Counted from the first letter of the stretch, positions 7,947 through 16,539 are shown. The stretch: 64,000 nt of DNA from an uncultured Piscinibacter sp. (GCF_937952055.1 NZ_CALFYO010000016.1:32490-96489); one strand, 5' to 3'. The notes: generated by a model not told the origin, from the sequence alone. Numbers and translations are program-made.

Positions 7947-8137
7947 GGGGCACCGACGCCAGGCCTCTTGAACGCGCTGATCGTCCGTCTCGCGATGCCC
8001 AAAGACGTCACTGCCGGATGGCGAACGCGGGGGCTGCGCTTCGGCGCAGGTCCCGGAACAGTTCGTTCACCGACTGTTTGTCGCCAGGGCTGGGAAGGCA
8101 AGCGGGCCGGCCGTGCGTGGCTTGCAGGCCGCTCCCA
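7947..8137. other. Intergenic sequence without a supported gene
   Basis: This 191-base stretch lies between the cytochrome gene and the next repeat. I see no coding signal. It could be the eroded remains of a cassette. Confidence 0.35.
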
Positions 8138-8265
8138 CCCTGCCAGTCCTCTCTGGCGGCTCAAGTGCCTCGTATGGCCCTTGGCGCACGAAGCGGTGAT
8201 TCCTATCATCCGCCGTGCGGGCCTGGCGCCATGCCGGATCCGCCTGCGAAGCCCGAGCGACAGGC
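8138..8265 (+). repeat. attC-like site 9, full length
   Basis: The left end is degraded (CCCTGCC, TCTGGCGGCTC); the centre CCCTTGGCGCACGAAGCGG and CCTATCATCCGCC is typical; the right core GACAGGC follows GCCCGAGC. It is about 128 bases long. Confidence 0.6.
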
Positions 8266-8317
8266 GGCACCGATACTCCCACGGGCGGAATCGCCCGGGG
8301 CTTCAGGAGATGGCCAG

Positions 8318-8680
8318 ATGCATGAAGGCTCATGCCACTGCGGTGCGGTGCGAATGATTCTGCCGGCGACTCCCACGGTCGCGACAGCCTGCAATTGCTC
8401 GCTGTGCCGCCGCATCGGCGGTCCATGGGTCTACTTCGAGTTCGGAACCGTGAAGATCGAAGGCCATCCCGAAGCCACTGCCGAATACATCTGGGGCGAT
8501 AGGACACTGCGCACGATTCACTGCAAGCACTGTGGCTGCGTCACGCACTGGGAGCCGCTCGAGCCCAAGCCGGGCGCCAAGCACGGCGTGAACCTGGGGA
8601 ACTTCGATCCAAAGCTCATCAACTCCGTGAGGGTTCGTCGCCTCGACGGAGCAGACACCTGGCAGTTCATCGACGACTAG
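8318..8680 (+). CDS. GFA-family zinc protein (second copy type)
   Basis: The 120-residue protein begins MHEGSCHCGAVRM, with the later cysteines in CNCSLCRRIGG and CKHCGCVTHWEPL: the complete GFA zinc pattern. It differs strongly from the other two GFA proteins of the array, which argues for separate acquisition rather than local duplication. An AGGAG lies upstream of the ATG at 8318. A small gene follows 21 bases downstream without a repeat, so the two probably share a transcript. Confidence 0.85.
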   Translation: MHEGSCHCGAVRMILPATPTVATACNCSLCRRIGGPWVYFEFGTVKIEGHPEATAEYIWGDRTLRTIHCKHCGCVTHWEPLEPKPGAKHGVNLGNFDPKLINSVRVRRLDGADTWQFIDD

Positions 8681-8701
8681 CCGACTACCCAGGAGAAGGA
8701 C

Positions 8702-8905
8702 ATGAACGGTCCGGCCAGCGACCCTGCATCGAAGCGCCTGATCAGGGAGAGCGAGCTTGCGGCTCGCAAGTCTCAGCGGAGCGACCTTCAGTTCAAGCTC
8801 GACCACTTCATCCAGACACGCCAAGACACGACTTCGGTCACCGCCGAGTTGGCCGAGGTCGATGCCGACATCCAGCGACTGGAAGAAGAACTTCGCATCC
8901 GGTGA
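8702..8905 (+). CDS. Small coiled-coil hypothetical protein
   Basis: The 67-residue, strongly charged protein is predicted to be almost entirely helical (heptads through RESELAARKSQRSDLQFKL and ELAEVDADIQRLEEEL). It has a good ribosome site (AGGAGAAGG) and sits right behind the GFA gene. I do not recognise a family. Confidence 0.6.
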   Translation: MNGPASDPASKRLIRESELAARKSQRSDLQFKLDHFIQTRQDTTSVTAELAEVDADIQRLEEELRIR

Positions 8906-9338
8906 TGCCTCGGTCCAACTTGATGCGAGCGTCGGGCATCGGCACCAATCCCACCAGTGGCCGTCACGAGTGCCGCGAGTTCAACCGCCCATCATCGCCC
9001 CGCGTGCCCCCTCGAAGGGAGTGCAGAGCGAACCGCCGGACCCAGACAGCCCGATCCGCGCCACGGCCGCTCGCACCAGCCTCCTGCGGTCCGAGCGCGG
9101 CCAAGGGGACTGTTCAGATCCTGAAGGACGTGGACCTCCCCGCGCGAGCCAGATGGCCCCCTGGGACACGGCCTTCGAAGGGACGGACGGGCGCACGGCG
9201 GGCAGATCGACCCGAGCCCACGCTACGGGAAGTCCTCAGTTCTTTCCAGCGGGCGCCATCCACCGCGCAAGGTTCGTCGTGGGCACCAAGATCATCGGGT
9301 TCTTGGGGCAGGGCGTCGCAACCCTCGGAGAGCTGCAC
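8906..9338. other. Long gap without a recognisable gene
   Basis: This 433-base stretch has several open frames but none with family-like content or a clear ribosome site. Only weak traces of the repeat are seen. It may be a decayed cassette. Confidence 0.35.
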
Positions 9339-9617
9339 ATGTGCAGGAACATCAAGACCTTGTTCAACTTTGAGCCGCCTGCGACTGAACTGGAGATCCG
9401 GGATGCCTCGCTCCAGTTCGTTCGAAAGCTCAGCGGCTTCAATGTCCCTTCGCAGGCGAACCAGGCGGCGTTCGATCGTGCAGTCGAGGAGATCGCCGCG
9501 TCGGCCAGGACCCTGATCACGTGCCTCGTCACGTCCGCCCACCCACGCAATCGTGAAGCAGAGTCGGCGAAGGCTCGGGAACGATCACAGGCCCGATTTG
9601 GCCCCCGGTCCAGCTAG
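9339..9617 (+). CDS. DUF2277 family protein
   Basis: The 92-residue protein starts MCRNIKTLFNFEPPAT and continues LQFVRKLSGFNVPSQAN and FDRAVEEIAASARTLI, which is the DUF2277 pattern over its whole length. It is a conserved small protein of unknown function. The start at 9339 agrees with the conserved MCRNIK start. Confidence 0.85.
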   Translation: MCRNIKTLFNFEPPATELEIRDASLQFVRKLSGFNVPSQANQAAFDRAVEEIAASARTLITCLVTSAHPRNREAESAKARERSQARFGPRSS

Positions 9618-9793
9618 GTGATCCGGGACGGACATGCCCCTCGAGGAACTCCCCAATCTCGGTCCAGGCAAGTCGCTGCCGAGGAACACAGTCACCGCAG
9701 GCTGCGCGGGTGTCCCCCAGAGTCGCAGGATGTCGATCGCGCCTTCGCCACTTCGTCGTAAGGTGCATCCACCTCGTCACGAAAGGCATCAAC

Positions 9794-10240
9794 ATGGTCA
9801 CCGGAACCGTCCGACTTCATCGTGTCTTGCGTGCCAAACCCGAACGCGTCTATCGAGCCTTCCTCGAAGCGGACGCGATGGCCAAGTGGCTTCCGCCGCT
9901 TGGGTTCACCTGCACGGTCCACCACATGGAGGCACGCGTCGGGGGAACGTTCCGGATGTCCTTCCGGAACTTCGGCACCGGCAACGGCCACTCCTTTGGC
10001 GGGGAGTACCTGGAATTGGTGCCGTTCGAGAAGATCCGCTATTCGGATCGGTTCGATGATCCCAACCTGCCTGGCGAGATGATCGCCACGATCTCGCTGA
10101 AGCAGGTGTCCTGCGGCACCGAACTGAGCATCGTGCAGGAGGGTCTGCCGGAAGTCATTCCGTTGGAGATGTGCTACCTCGGCTGGCAGGAGTCCCTCGC
10201 CCAGTTGGCAAAGCTGGTCGAACCCGAGATCCCCGAGTAG
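9794..10240 (+). CDS. SRPBCC (AHSA1-type) domain protein
   Basis: The 148-residue protein fits the AHSA1 branch of the START/SRPBCC fold: RVLRAKPERVYRAFLEADAMAKWLPP at the start, GGTFRMSFRNF and GGEYLELVPFEKI in the middle, and LGWQESLAQLAKLVE in the C-terminal helix. Such proteins bind hydrophobic ligands. The cassette lacks a clear repeat on its left side. Confidence 0.8.
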   Translation: MVTGTVRLHRVLRAKPERVYRAFLEADAMAKWLPPLGFTCTVHHMEARVGGTFRMSFRNFGTGNGHSFGGEYLELVPFEKIRYSDRFDDPNLPGEMIATISLKQVSCGTELSIVQEGLPEVIPLEMCYLGWQESLAQLAKLVEPEIPE

Positions 10241-10570
10241 CCAGACAAGCGCGACGTGCCGAGGCGTGCCGCCTGACGGTTCGCACGCGATCCGCGCCTG
10301 CATGACGCCTGGCGCGCGTCACCGCGAGATGCGAAAGCTCGCACTTGGGTGCGACGAGGCTGCCATGCTGCCCAGGGAACAGACTCGCCCGAATGACCGA
10401 GTGGCGGCGTCGTGCATCGGCACATGCCGCGGGACGGCCGCGCCTCACGCGTCGATGGCCCGGCCCCTGCTCACCTCGCGTTTCACAGCCAGCCGCCGGA
10501 CCGGTGCAGGACCGGGCCAGTCCGTCAGAAGCAGTGCTTCCGGTCTCGGGGGCCATTCGCCAACAGGGTG
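10241..10570. other. Gap between cassettes, no supported gene
   Basis: This 330-base stretch carries several weak echoes of the left arm of the repeat, such as GCCGCCTGACGGTTCGCACGC at its start, but no gene that I can support. Confidence 0.35.
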
Positions 10571-10680
10571 GCCCCAAGCTTCGCGCGAGAGCAGCCGCTC
10601 CGGCATCGCACTTGGCCCGCGCGGCGCTCACTGTCATCATCCGCCTCGCGGCTCAGGCGCCAGACCGGCGACACTCGAGG
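10571..10680 (+). repeat. attC-like site 10, partial right end
   Basis: The left arm is AGCTTCGCGCGAGAGC, and the centre GCACTTGGCCCGCGCGGCGC and TGTCATCATCCGCCTCGCGG is almost perfect. The right arm breaks off after CCGGCGACACTCGAGG, where the next gene's leader begins; the right core box is missing. Confidence 0.6.
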
Positions 10681-10689
10681 AGACCCGTC

Positions 10690-12537
10690 ATGCGCAAGAC
10701 CCTGCTCCCCCTGCTCTTCGCCCTCGCCGTCGCACCCGCGCTTGCACAGCGCACGCACAAGGCGCCGCTGCATGGCAAGGATTGGATGGCGGTCACCGGC
10801 AAGCCGCTCGGCGCCGCGGCCGGCGCGCGCATCTTCATCCAGGGCGGCAATGCGGTCGACGCGGCCTGCGCGATGCTCGCCGCCACCGCGACGATGTGGG
10901 ACGTGCTGCACTGGGGCGGCGAGACACAGGCGCTGATCTGGGACCCGCGCGCGAAGAAGGTGGTCGGCATCAATGCCCTCGGCGTGGCGCCGACCGGCGC
11001 GACGCCGGAGTTCTTCCGCGCCAAGGGTTTCGACCACCCGCCACCGTACGGCCCGCTTGCGGCGGTGACGCCGGGCACGCCGGGCGGCCTGCTGGTGATG
11101 CTGGCCGAGTACGGCCGGCTGTCGCTGGCGCAGGTGCTCCAGCCCGCGATCGAGATGGCCGACGGTTACCCCATGGAAGGCGAGACGGCGCGCGACATCG
11201 AGGCGGAGCGACAGGAGATCGAGCAATGGCCCGACTCGAAGCGCCTGTTCTTCCCGAACCCAGGCGGCAAGGCGCCCGAGCCGGGCCAGCTGTTTCGCCA
11301 GCCCGACCTGGCCGCGACCCTGCGCAAGCTGGTCGACGCCGAACGCCAGGCGCTGGCTGGCGGGGCTGACCGCAAGGCCGCGATCCGCGCCGCCTACGAC
11401 CGCTTCTACAAGGGCGACATTGCCGAGCAGCTGGTCGCCAGCGCGCGCGCGCAGGGCGGGCTGTTCACGCGCGAGGACCTGGCGAACTGGCAGGTGCGCA
11501 TCGAGGAGCCGGTGAAGACCACCTACAAGGGCATCGACGTCTACAAGCTCACCGCCTGGACGCAGGGGCCCGTCATGCTGCAGGCGCTGAACATCCTGGA
11601 GAACTTCGACCTCAAGTCGATGGGCTTCAACAGCACGCGCTACGTGCACACCGTCTACCAGGCGATGAACCTGGCCTACGCGGACCGCGACTTCTACTAC
11701 GGCGACACCACGGTGCCACCCGAGGAGCCGGTGGCCGGATTGCTGTCCAAGGACTACGCGAAGTCGCGTGCCAAGCTCGTCAACGCCGAGCGCAACGACC
11801 CTGCGGTGTCGCCGGGCGACCCCTATCCTTTCCAGGGCGGCCGCAACCCGTACCTGGACCTGCTGAAGCGCTGGCACGAGCCGCGCGCGAAGCGATCCGT
11901 GCCGGCCGGTGGCACGCCGAGGAGCTCGCTCGACCCGATGGAAGGGTCGTTCTTCGCCGGCACCACGTCGGTGGTGGCGGCCGACAAGGACGGCTGGCTG
12001 GTGTCGATCACGCCGAGTGGCGCCTGGATTCCGGCCGTGGTCGCCGGGCCGACCGGCATCGGGCTGTCGCAGCGCATGCAGAGCTTCGTGCTCGACGCCG
12101 CCGAGAATCCGTTCAACGTGGTCGCGCCGGGCAAGCGGCCGCGCGTGACGCTGACGCCGACGCTGGCGACGAAGGACGGTGTGCCGTGGCTGGCGTTTGC
12201 CATACAAGGCGGCGACGCGCAGGACCAGCACCTGTTGCAGTACTTCCTGAACATCGTCGAGTTCGGCATGACGCCGCAGGAGGCGGCCGAGGCACCCGCA
12301 TTCCTCAGCGAGCAGATGCGCGAGTCCTTCGAGCAGCACGCGTCCAAGCCGGGCACGATCTGGCTCAACGACGTGACACCGCCCTACGTGCGCAGCGAGC
12401 TCGGCCGCATGGGCTACAAGCCGACCTACCGCGCCCGCACGATGGGGCCGGTCAACGCGATCCTGATCGACCCGAAGCACCGCACCTTCTGGGGCGCGTC
12501 GGGGAACCACGGCGAGGATCACGGCATCGGTTGGTAA
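10690..12537 (+). CDS. Gamma-glutamyltransferase family protein, exported
   Basis: The 615-residue protein has a signal peptide (residues 1-19, ending ALAQ) and the full GGT-type Ntn-hydrolase body: GGNAVDAACAMLA and TPGTPGGLLVMLAEYGRLSL in the large subunit, then the cleavage and catalytic site GTTSVVAADKDG with Thr425 as likely nucleophile. Family enzymes cleave gamma-glutamyl bonds or act on beta-lactam-type acyl groups. At 1.8 kb it is by far the largest gene in the cassette region after copA, and no repeat separates it from the following gene. The C-terminus (TFWGASGNHGED) resembles GGT-like hydrolases rather than classical GGT. Confidence 0.85.
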   Translation: MRKTLLPLLFALAVAPALAQRTHKAPLHGKDWMAVTGKPLGAAAGARIFIQGGNAVDAACAMLAATATMWDVLHWGGETQALIWDPRAKKVVGINALGVAPTGATPEFFRAKGFDHPPPYGPLAAVTPGTPGGLLVMLAEYGRLSLAQVLQPAIEMADGYPMEGETARDIEAERQEIEQWPDSKRLFFPNPGGKAPEPGQLFRQPDLAATLRKLVDAERQALAGGADRKAAIRAAYDRFYKGDIAEQLVASARAQGGLFTREDLANWQVRIEEPVKTTYKGIDVYKLTAWTQGPVMLQALNILENFDLKSMGFNSTRYVHTVYQAMNLAYADRDFYYGDTTVPPEEPVAGLLSKDYAKSRAKLVNAERNDPAVSPGDPYPFQGGRNPYLDLLKRWHEPRAKRSVPAGGTPRSSLDPMEGSFFAGTTSVVAADKDGWLVSITPSGAWIPAVVAGPTGIGLSQRMQSFVLDAAENPFNVVAPGKRPRVTLTPTLATKDGVPWLAFAIQGGDAQDQHLLQYFLNIVEFGMTPQEAAEAPAFLSEQMRESFEQHASKPGTIWLNDVTPPYVRSELGRMGYKPTYRARTMGPVNAILIDPKHRTFWGASGNHGEDHGIGW

Positions 12538-12584
12538 GCCGGGCTGCCCGCTTGGCTCGTACCTCAGCCATCACCTTTCCTGTC

Positions 12585-13172
12585 GTGTCGTCCGTTGCGT
12601 CCCTTCTGTCGGAGGTTCGTGCCTGCACGCTGTGCGCCGGGCACCTGCCCCACGGCCCACGGCCGGTCCTCCAGCTTCATCCGTCCGCCAGGATCCTCAT
12701 CGCAGCACAGGCGCCTGGACGAAAGGTGCATGAAACAGGCATCCCCTTCAACGACGCGAGTGGCGACAGGCTGCGCCGCTGGCTGGGTGTCACGCGCGAA
12801 GAGTTCTACGATCCGAGACGCTTCGCCATTCTCCCCATGGGGCTCTGCTACCCGGGCAAGGGCAAGTCGGCTGACCTTCCACCTCGGGCTGAATGTGCTC
12901 CACGCTGGCGGGCACCCTTGCTGCAAAGTCTCGGGACCTTGGAGCTGTCGCTGGTGATCGGCCAGTACGCCCTTGCCTACCACCTTCCCGGGGAACGTGC
13001 CAGCCTCACGAAGGCCGTTCAAGACTGGCGCACACACTGGCCCACGCTGGTGCCCCTGCCGCATCCCAGCCCGACCAACAACCGATGGTTCGCCCACAAC
13101 CGGTGGTTCGAGTTCGGATTCGTTCCCTTGCTTCAGGCTCGGGTGGCGGAGGCCCTTCACGGTGTCGGCTGA
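12585..13172 (+). CDS. Uracil-DNA glycosylase superfamily protein
   Basis: The 195-residue protein shows the COG1573-type layout: an N-terminal CxxC (ACTLCAGHLP), the first active-site motif AQAPGRKVHETGIPFND, and the His motif PLPHPSPTN near the C-terminus. It should excise uracil or another lesion, but the strict family is uncertain because only some of the Fe-S cysteines are evident. The GTG at 12585 was chosen because the similarity starts there; no strong ribosome site is seen. Confidence 0.7.
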   Translation: MSSVASLLSEVRACTLCAGHLPHGPRPVLQLHPSARILIAAQAPGRKVHETGIPFNDASGDRLRRWLGVTREEFYDPRRFAILPMGLCYPGKGKSADLPPRAECAPRWRAPLLQSLGTLELSLVIGQYALAYHLPGERASLTKAVQDWRTHWPTLVPLPHPSPTNNRWFAHNRWFEFGFVPLLQARVAEALHGVG

Positions 13173-13215
13173 GCCATCGCTCCGCAGGTGCACTGGCCCA
13201 TCGTGACGGATCGTC

Positions 13216-13395
13216 ATGGTCACGCTTCGCTGGTCCGTCCTGGGCAGCGGCTCAGTGGGACTGGCGGTTGCCGCGACGTGCGCGCATGCAGGACTGCACG
13301 TCACGCTGCTGGCGAGCGGTGCGTCGATTCAACTCCTGCGCCAGAACGGCACCAGCGTCAGCGGTGCGAGCGGCGATCACCGGATCGAACCTCGG
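13216..13395 (+). pseudogene. Ketopantoate reductase (PanE/ApbA) N-terminal fragment
   Basis: The reading frame starts WSVLGSGSVGLAVAATCAHAG, with the Rossmann GxGxxG motif, and continues HVTLLASGASIQLLRQNG before the similarity ends near 13,395. An intact PanE is about 300 residues, so more than four fifths is missing. A complete PanE homologue lies at 19,060, but the two are not close copies. Confidence 0.6.
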
Positions 13396-13608
13396 CGACC
13401 GAAGGTCTCGAGGGCGGAAGCTCCGAAATTCGCCTCTGAGCGGCGAACCCCCTCTCGACGGGGAGCCCTGCCAATGCCCGGGGCCTCGGTGCTGCCGGCA
13501 TTCGAAGCTTGTCGCGCGTCAACAGTACTTGCCCAATGCCGAGGCATACTGAATGCTTTGTTCGTGCGGTACCGACTTCTGTCGGTGCCCCTGGCCCGAA
13601 TGGCTGCT

Positions 13609-13824
13609 ATGGTCAAGCGCTTTCCCACCCATCCTGCGCACCCCGAACGCACGTGTTGGGGTTGCGAGAGGTACTGCGCCGCCACTTCCATGGCCTGCGG
13701 CAATGGCTCGGAGCGCACCCAGCATCCCGCCGAGCTGTTCGGCCCGGACTGGCAAGAGTGGGCGCCACCCTCGGCAGCGGCCACGGCCCCAGTTTCGCTT
13801 TCGCCTGCACGCGACGCCGCCTGA
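13609..13824 (+). CDS. DUF3079 family small protein
   Basis: The 71-residue protein reads MVKRFPTHPAHPERTCWGC, then CAATSMACGNGSERTQHPAELFG: the full DUF3079 signature with its conserved cysteines. The function is unknown. The ATG at 13,609 is chosen because family members start there; the same frame is open upstream into the PanE fragment by chance. The TGA stop overlaps the left core of the next repeat (GCCTGAG). Confidence 0.8.
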   Translation: MVKRFPTHPAHPERTCWGCERYCAATSMACGNGSERTQHPAELFGPDWQEWAPPSAAATAPVSLSPARDAA

Positions 13825-13928
13825 GCTTTCGTTCGGGGCGGTCCTCCACCGGCTAGTCCCTGCCGCCTATCATCGGCCTCGCGGCCCATCGCCCTGGCGT
13901 TGGCAGCCCATCGGTTCACGCGTCAGGC
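13819..13928 (+). repeat. attC-like site 11 (110 bp)
   Basis: Left core GCCTGAG including the upstream TGA stop, then CTTTCGTTCGGG; centre CTATCATCGGCCTCGCGG; right core GTCAGGC after GGTTCACGC. It is somewhat shorter than the 125-base class. Confidence 0.7.
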
Positions 13929-13954
13929 CGCACATCCCAAGCTTCGAGGTCCGC

Positions 13955-14119
13955 ATGTTCAGGAAGTCAATCCTTGCGCCGCTCGTCCTGATCGTTCTTG
14001 GCGTGCTCTTCCTCTTGTCCAACCTCGGATTGCTGCCCAACCTCGGACCGATCTTTGCACGCTGGTGGCCACTGATCCTCATTGCAGTGGGCGCCTCTCT
14101 CCTGCTGAGGCGCTTCTAG
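13955..14119 (+). CDS. Small two-helix membrane protein (LiaF/DUF5668-like)
   Basis: The 54-residue protein has two hydrophobic helices joined by a short loop (LVLIVLGVLFLLSNLGLLPN and WWPLILIAVGASLLL). The pattern, with NLG between the helices and RWWPLILI, is that of the LiaI-LiaF-like membrane region. It is far too short to contain more than this module. The function is unknown. Confidence 0.65.
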   Translation: MFRKSILAPLVLIVLGVLFLLSNLGLLPNLGPIFARWWPLILIAVGASLLLRRF

Positions 14120-14126
14120 CACCTGC

Positions 14127-14175
14127 GGACCCAGGGAGCCCCTTCCTGCGTCGGCTCCTCGGCTCGAATGTCGGC
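14127..14175 (+). repeat. Possible short attC-like remnant
   Basis: The segment CCCTTCCTGCG and CTCCTCGGCTCGAATGTCGGC resembles the two ends of the repeat joined together, with right core GTCGGCG. It lies exactly between two genes but is too degraded to be sure. Confidence 0.35.
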
Positions 14176-14214
14176 GCGCGCCGGGGGCAGCACCTTGCAC
14201 GGGAGAACGGTCGA

Positions 14215-14628
14215 ATGCACTCGCCATCCTTCTCTTCCCGGCGCCACGTCATCGGCGTCCTCGGTGCACTGCTTTCTGGTTCTCCGTTGCCAGTGCTGGC
14301 GGCAGGCTCGACGGAACAGAAGTACCCGGACGTCGTCGCGGTCGAGGTCCGCGCCGCCGGAACCAACACGTTCGACTTCGACACCACGGTTTCCTCACCC
14401 TATGACTCGCCGCAGCGCTACGCGGACGCATTCCGCATCATGAGCAGGGAGGGTTCCGTCTTCGGCGAGCGAGTGCTCTTCCACGACCACGCCAGTGAGC
14501 AGCCCTTCACCCGCGATCTGTACGGCGTGAAGATCCCGGCCGACGTGACGGTTGTCGTGGTCCAGGCGCGCGACAAGCGGTTTGGGTACGGTGGCAGGAC
14601 CGTAGAGGTCCGGTTGCCTGGCCGCTAG
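14215..14628 (+). CDS. Exported conserved hypothetical protein, possible Tat signal
   Basis: The 137-residue protein has an N-terminal SSRRHVIGVLGALL resembling a twin-arginine signal, with a cleavage site near AAG at about residue 31. The mature part is beta-rich (VVAVEVRAAGTNTFDFDTTVSSPYDSP, then TRDLYGVKIP and VEVRLPGR). I recall similar uncharacterised exported proteins in other betaproteobacteria but no domain name. Confidence 0.6.
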   Translation: MHSPSFSSRRHVIGVLGALLSGSPLPVLAAGSTEQKYPDVVAVEVRAAGTNTFDFDTTVSSPYDSPQRYADAFRIMSREGSVFGERVLFHDHASEQPFTRDLYGVKIPADVTVVVVQARDKRFGYGGRTVEVRLPGR

Positions 14629-14687
14629 GGGTCGAGGTGGTCACCGTGGGCTGCAAAACTGTCAGCCAGGCGAAAGCAAGGGCGCCC

Positions 14688-14975
14688 ATGCTGCACTGCA
14701 ACATGAAAACGCTCGCTCAGCAGCGTCTCCGCCTGCACCTCGAGGACATACTCGGGAGCCTGCATTACGCCCGCCGCTCCGATGATCTCGGTCGGCTGGC
14801 TCTCGTCACGTACTGGGAAGTACGCCGGTGGGCGCGCATGGCCCGGCAAGACCTGCTCGCCGAGCATGCCTCCAGACTCATCACCGAACACCCTCATGCC
14901 ACTCGGGCAGAGTTCCTTGCACTCGTAGACGGCGTCATCGAAGAACTCGAAACCCTGCACGGCAGGCTCCATTGA
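14688..14975 (+). CDS. Hypothetical helical protein
   Basis: The 95-residue protein is Arg- and Leu-rich and predicted helical. The ATG at 14,688 has AAGGG seven bases upstream; the ATG at 14,703 is the alternative. No family is recognised. It follows the preceding gene by about 60 bases without a repeat. Confidence 0.5.
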   Translation: MLHCNMKTLAQQRLRLHLEDILGSLHYARRSDDLGRLALVTYWEVRRWARMARQDLLAEHASRLITEHPHATRAEFLALVDGVIEELETLHGRLH

Positions 14976-15250
14976 ACGCTGCACGGTGGAGGCGACCGCG
15001 CGGGTCCAGGGCAGCCCCATCGCGCTGCGGTCCATCCTGCGTTCGTGCCGACGGTGAGCGGCAGGGCGCGGCAGCCCCCAGCAGCCATCGACGACGGCAG
15101 CGCATCGGTCGGCGAGCCGCGCATCGGCGGTGATTCGCGACCTGCCGGCTCCCGGGAGTAAGCTTCCATAAGAGGTGCCCGCCATCAGACTGACGCGGAG
15201 CCTCGCCCGGTTGTCACGTCCTCTCCAACCCACCCCATGGGGAGCAAACC

Positions 15251-15508
15251 ATGAACGCTCGCAATTCAGGTCTCGTCGCGGCGGGTGTGCTGGCCGCCGC
15301 GGCAACGGCTGCAGTCCTCGCGCCGACCGCGCGGTCACAGGTTCAAGCCACGCCGAGCTACGTGCCGATCGGTGTGTCTTCCAGCGGAAGCACCAGCACG
15401 GTCTGGTTTCACGAGCCTTCCTCGCGCCAGGCGCTGGCCTGCCAGACGGTCCAGCAAGGCGCGGGCATCACGGGCATTCAGTGCGTGGTCGCCAAGCTGC
15501 CGTCATGA
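15251..15508 (+). CDS. Small exported hypothetical protein
   Basis: The 85-residue protein has a clear signal peptide (residues 1-29) and a short mature part with two cysteines (LACQTVQQGAGITGIQC) that could form a disulfide. The ATG at 15,251 has GGGGAGC upstream. A full-length repeat starts seven bases after the stop. Confidence 0.6.
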   Translation: MNARNSGLVAAGVLAAAATAAVLAPTARSQVQATPSYVPIGVSSSGSTSTVWFHEPSSRQALACQTVQQGAGITGIQCVVAKLPS

Positions 15509-15514
15509 GGGTGC

Positions 15515-15641
15515 GCCCTGGCCCTGCGCTCGGGCCGACGCGCACCGGCAAGGGACTTGGCCCGAGCGGCGCCCGCTGTCATCATCCGCGACGCGGGCCG
15601 GGCGCCTTCACGGCACCGGCCCCTCGGCTCCAGCGTGGGGG
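15515..15641 (+). repeat. attC-like site 12, full length
   Basis: Left core GCCCTGG, CTGCGCTCGGGCC, centre GACTTGGCCCGAGCGGCGCC and CTGTCATCATCCGCG, right arm CCCTCGGCTCCAGC and right core GTGGGGG. It is 127 bases long. Confidence 0.65.
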
Positions 15642-15695
15642 GGCGAGTCGCCGGCGAACGTCGTCCGCGAACCGCATCGCAGAGAAGGCAAGATC

Positions 15696-16082
15696 GTGGC
15701 CAAGAGAATCATCGAAACCCGCAGCGCGCCCACGCCGGTCGGCCCCTACTCGCAGGCCGTGGTACTGGACGGCTGGATCTGGACATCGGGGCAGGTGGCA
15801 CTGGACCCGTCGACCGGCAAGCTCGTCGGCGATGACGCAGCAGCACAGGCCGACCGCACATTGCAGAACATCCAGGCCATTCTGGAGGCCGGTGGGTCCA
15901 GCTTGGCGCAGGTTGTCCGGTCCGCGGTCTACCTGACGGACATGGACGACTTCGCCGCGGTGAATGCGGTCTACCGCAAGTACTTCCCCTCGGCGTTCCC
16001 GGCGCGGGTCTGCGTCGAGGTGTCCCGGCTGCCACTTGGTGCGCTGGTCGAGATCGATGTCACCGCCAGGATCGCCTCCTGA
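15696..16082 (+). CDS. RidA family enamine/imine deaminase
   Basis: The 128-residue protein covers the RidA (YjgF/YER057c/UK114) family end to end: APTPVGPYSQAV at the start, GGSSLAQVVRSAVYLTDMDDF, and RVCVEVSRLPLGALVEIDV with the conserved Arg. RidA hydrolyses reactive 2-aminoacrylate-type enamines. The GTG at 15,696 matches the conserved start. Its last codons (CTCCTGACCCCTCG) read like the left end of a repeat copy, and the next gene overlaps it by 26 bases. Confidence 0.9.
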   Translation: MAKRIIETRSAPTPVGPYSQAVVLDGWIWTSGQVALDPSTGKLVGDDAAAQADRTLQNIQAILEAGGSSLAQVVRSAVYLTDMDDFAAVNAVYRKYFPSAFPARVCVEVSRLPLGALVEIDVTARIAS

Positions 16083-16458
16083 CCCCTCGCCCGACGCGGA
16101 CGCGCGCAAGCGACGAGACGCGGCCATTCGTTCGCAGGACGAAGCCATCGCCGAGCACCTGGCGCAGGCTTTCCGGTCGGGCGAGCTTCAGAGCGCCCCC
16201 AGCTTTGGCAAGCCCATGCCCGAGTCCGAGGGCTGGGCGGCGACTCCTGCCGAGTTCCGCCTTCCCTTCAAGATCCTCAAGAACGCGGGGGTGCCGCCAC
16301 CCGAAATCGAACTGTTCCACCGGCGGGCCAGGCTCCGCGAGCGCCTTTCGAACGCGGTGTCCGAGCAGGAACGCCAATCCTTGGTGGCCAAGCTCAGCGA
16401 GGTCGAGCAAGTCATCGCCCTGCGGCTCGAGGGCATGCGAGCCAGCGGCAGGCTCTAG
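16057..16458 (+). CDS. DUF1992 (DnaJ-homologue subfamily C 28-like) protein
   Basis: The 133-residue protein contains the DUF1992 core: DEAIAEHLAQAFRSGELQS, GKPMPESEGW, EFRLPFKILKNAGVPPPEIEL. Its start is atypical. The first 20 residues (PPGSPPDPSPDADARKRRD) are encoded by RidA's last codons and by what looks like a repeat left arm, which suggests that the gene was fused onto the RidA cassette when the rest of a repeat was lost. The true start could be later. Confidence 0.7.
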   Translation: MSPPGSPPDPSPDADARKRRDAAIRSQDEAIAEHLAQAFRSGELQSAPSFGKPMPESEGWAATPAEFRLPFKILKNAGVPPPEIELFHRRARLRERLSNAVSEQERQSLVAKLSEVEQVIALRLEGMRASGRL

Positions 16459-16473
16459 GCAGCAAGCAGCGGG

Positions 16474-16523
16474 GCCCAGCCCTTCGCTCGAGCGGAGCCG
16501 ATGCCGCGGCTCCAACGTCAGGC
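16474..16523 (+). repeat. attC-like site 13, short form (50 bp)
   Basis: Left core GCCCAGC, then CCTTCGCTCGAGCGGAGCC, a six-base loop, and GCGGCTCCAAC followed by right core GTCAGGC. GGAGCC pairs with GGCTCC. The full conserved outer and inner boxes are kept while the long centre is gone. Confidence 0.7.
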
Positions 16524-16539
16524 CACGGAGGTGAAGACG

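Noticed and set aside
10525..12522. A 665-codon open frame on the minus strand opposite the gamma-glutamyltransferase-like gene
   Set aside because: It is Arg- and His-rich, resembles no family, and mirrors a well-supported gene on the + strand. Long antisense frames are expected at this GC content.
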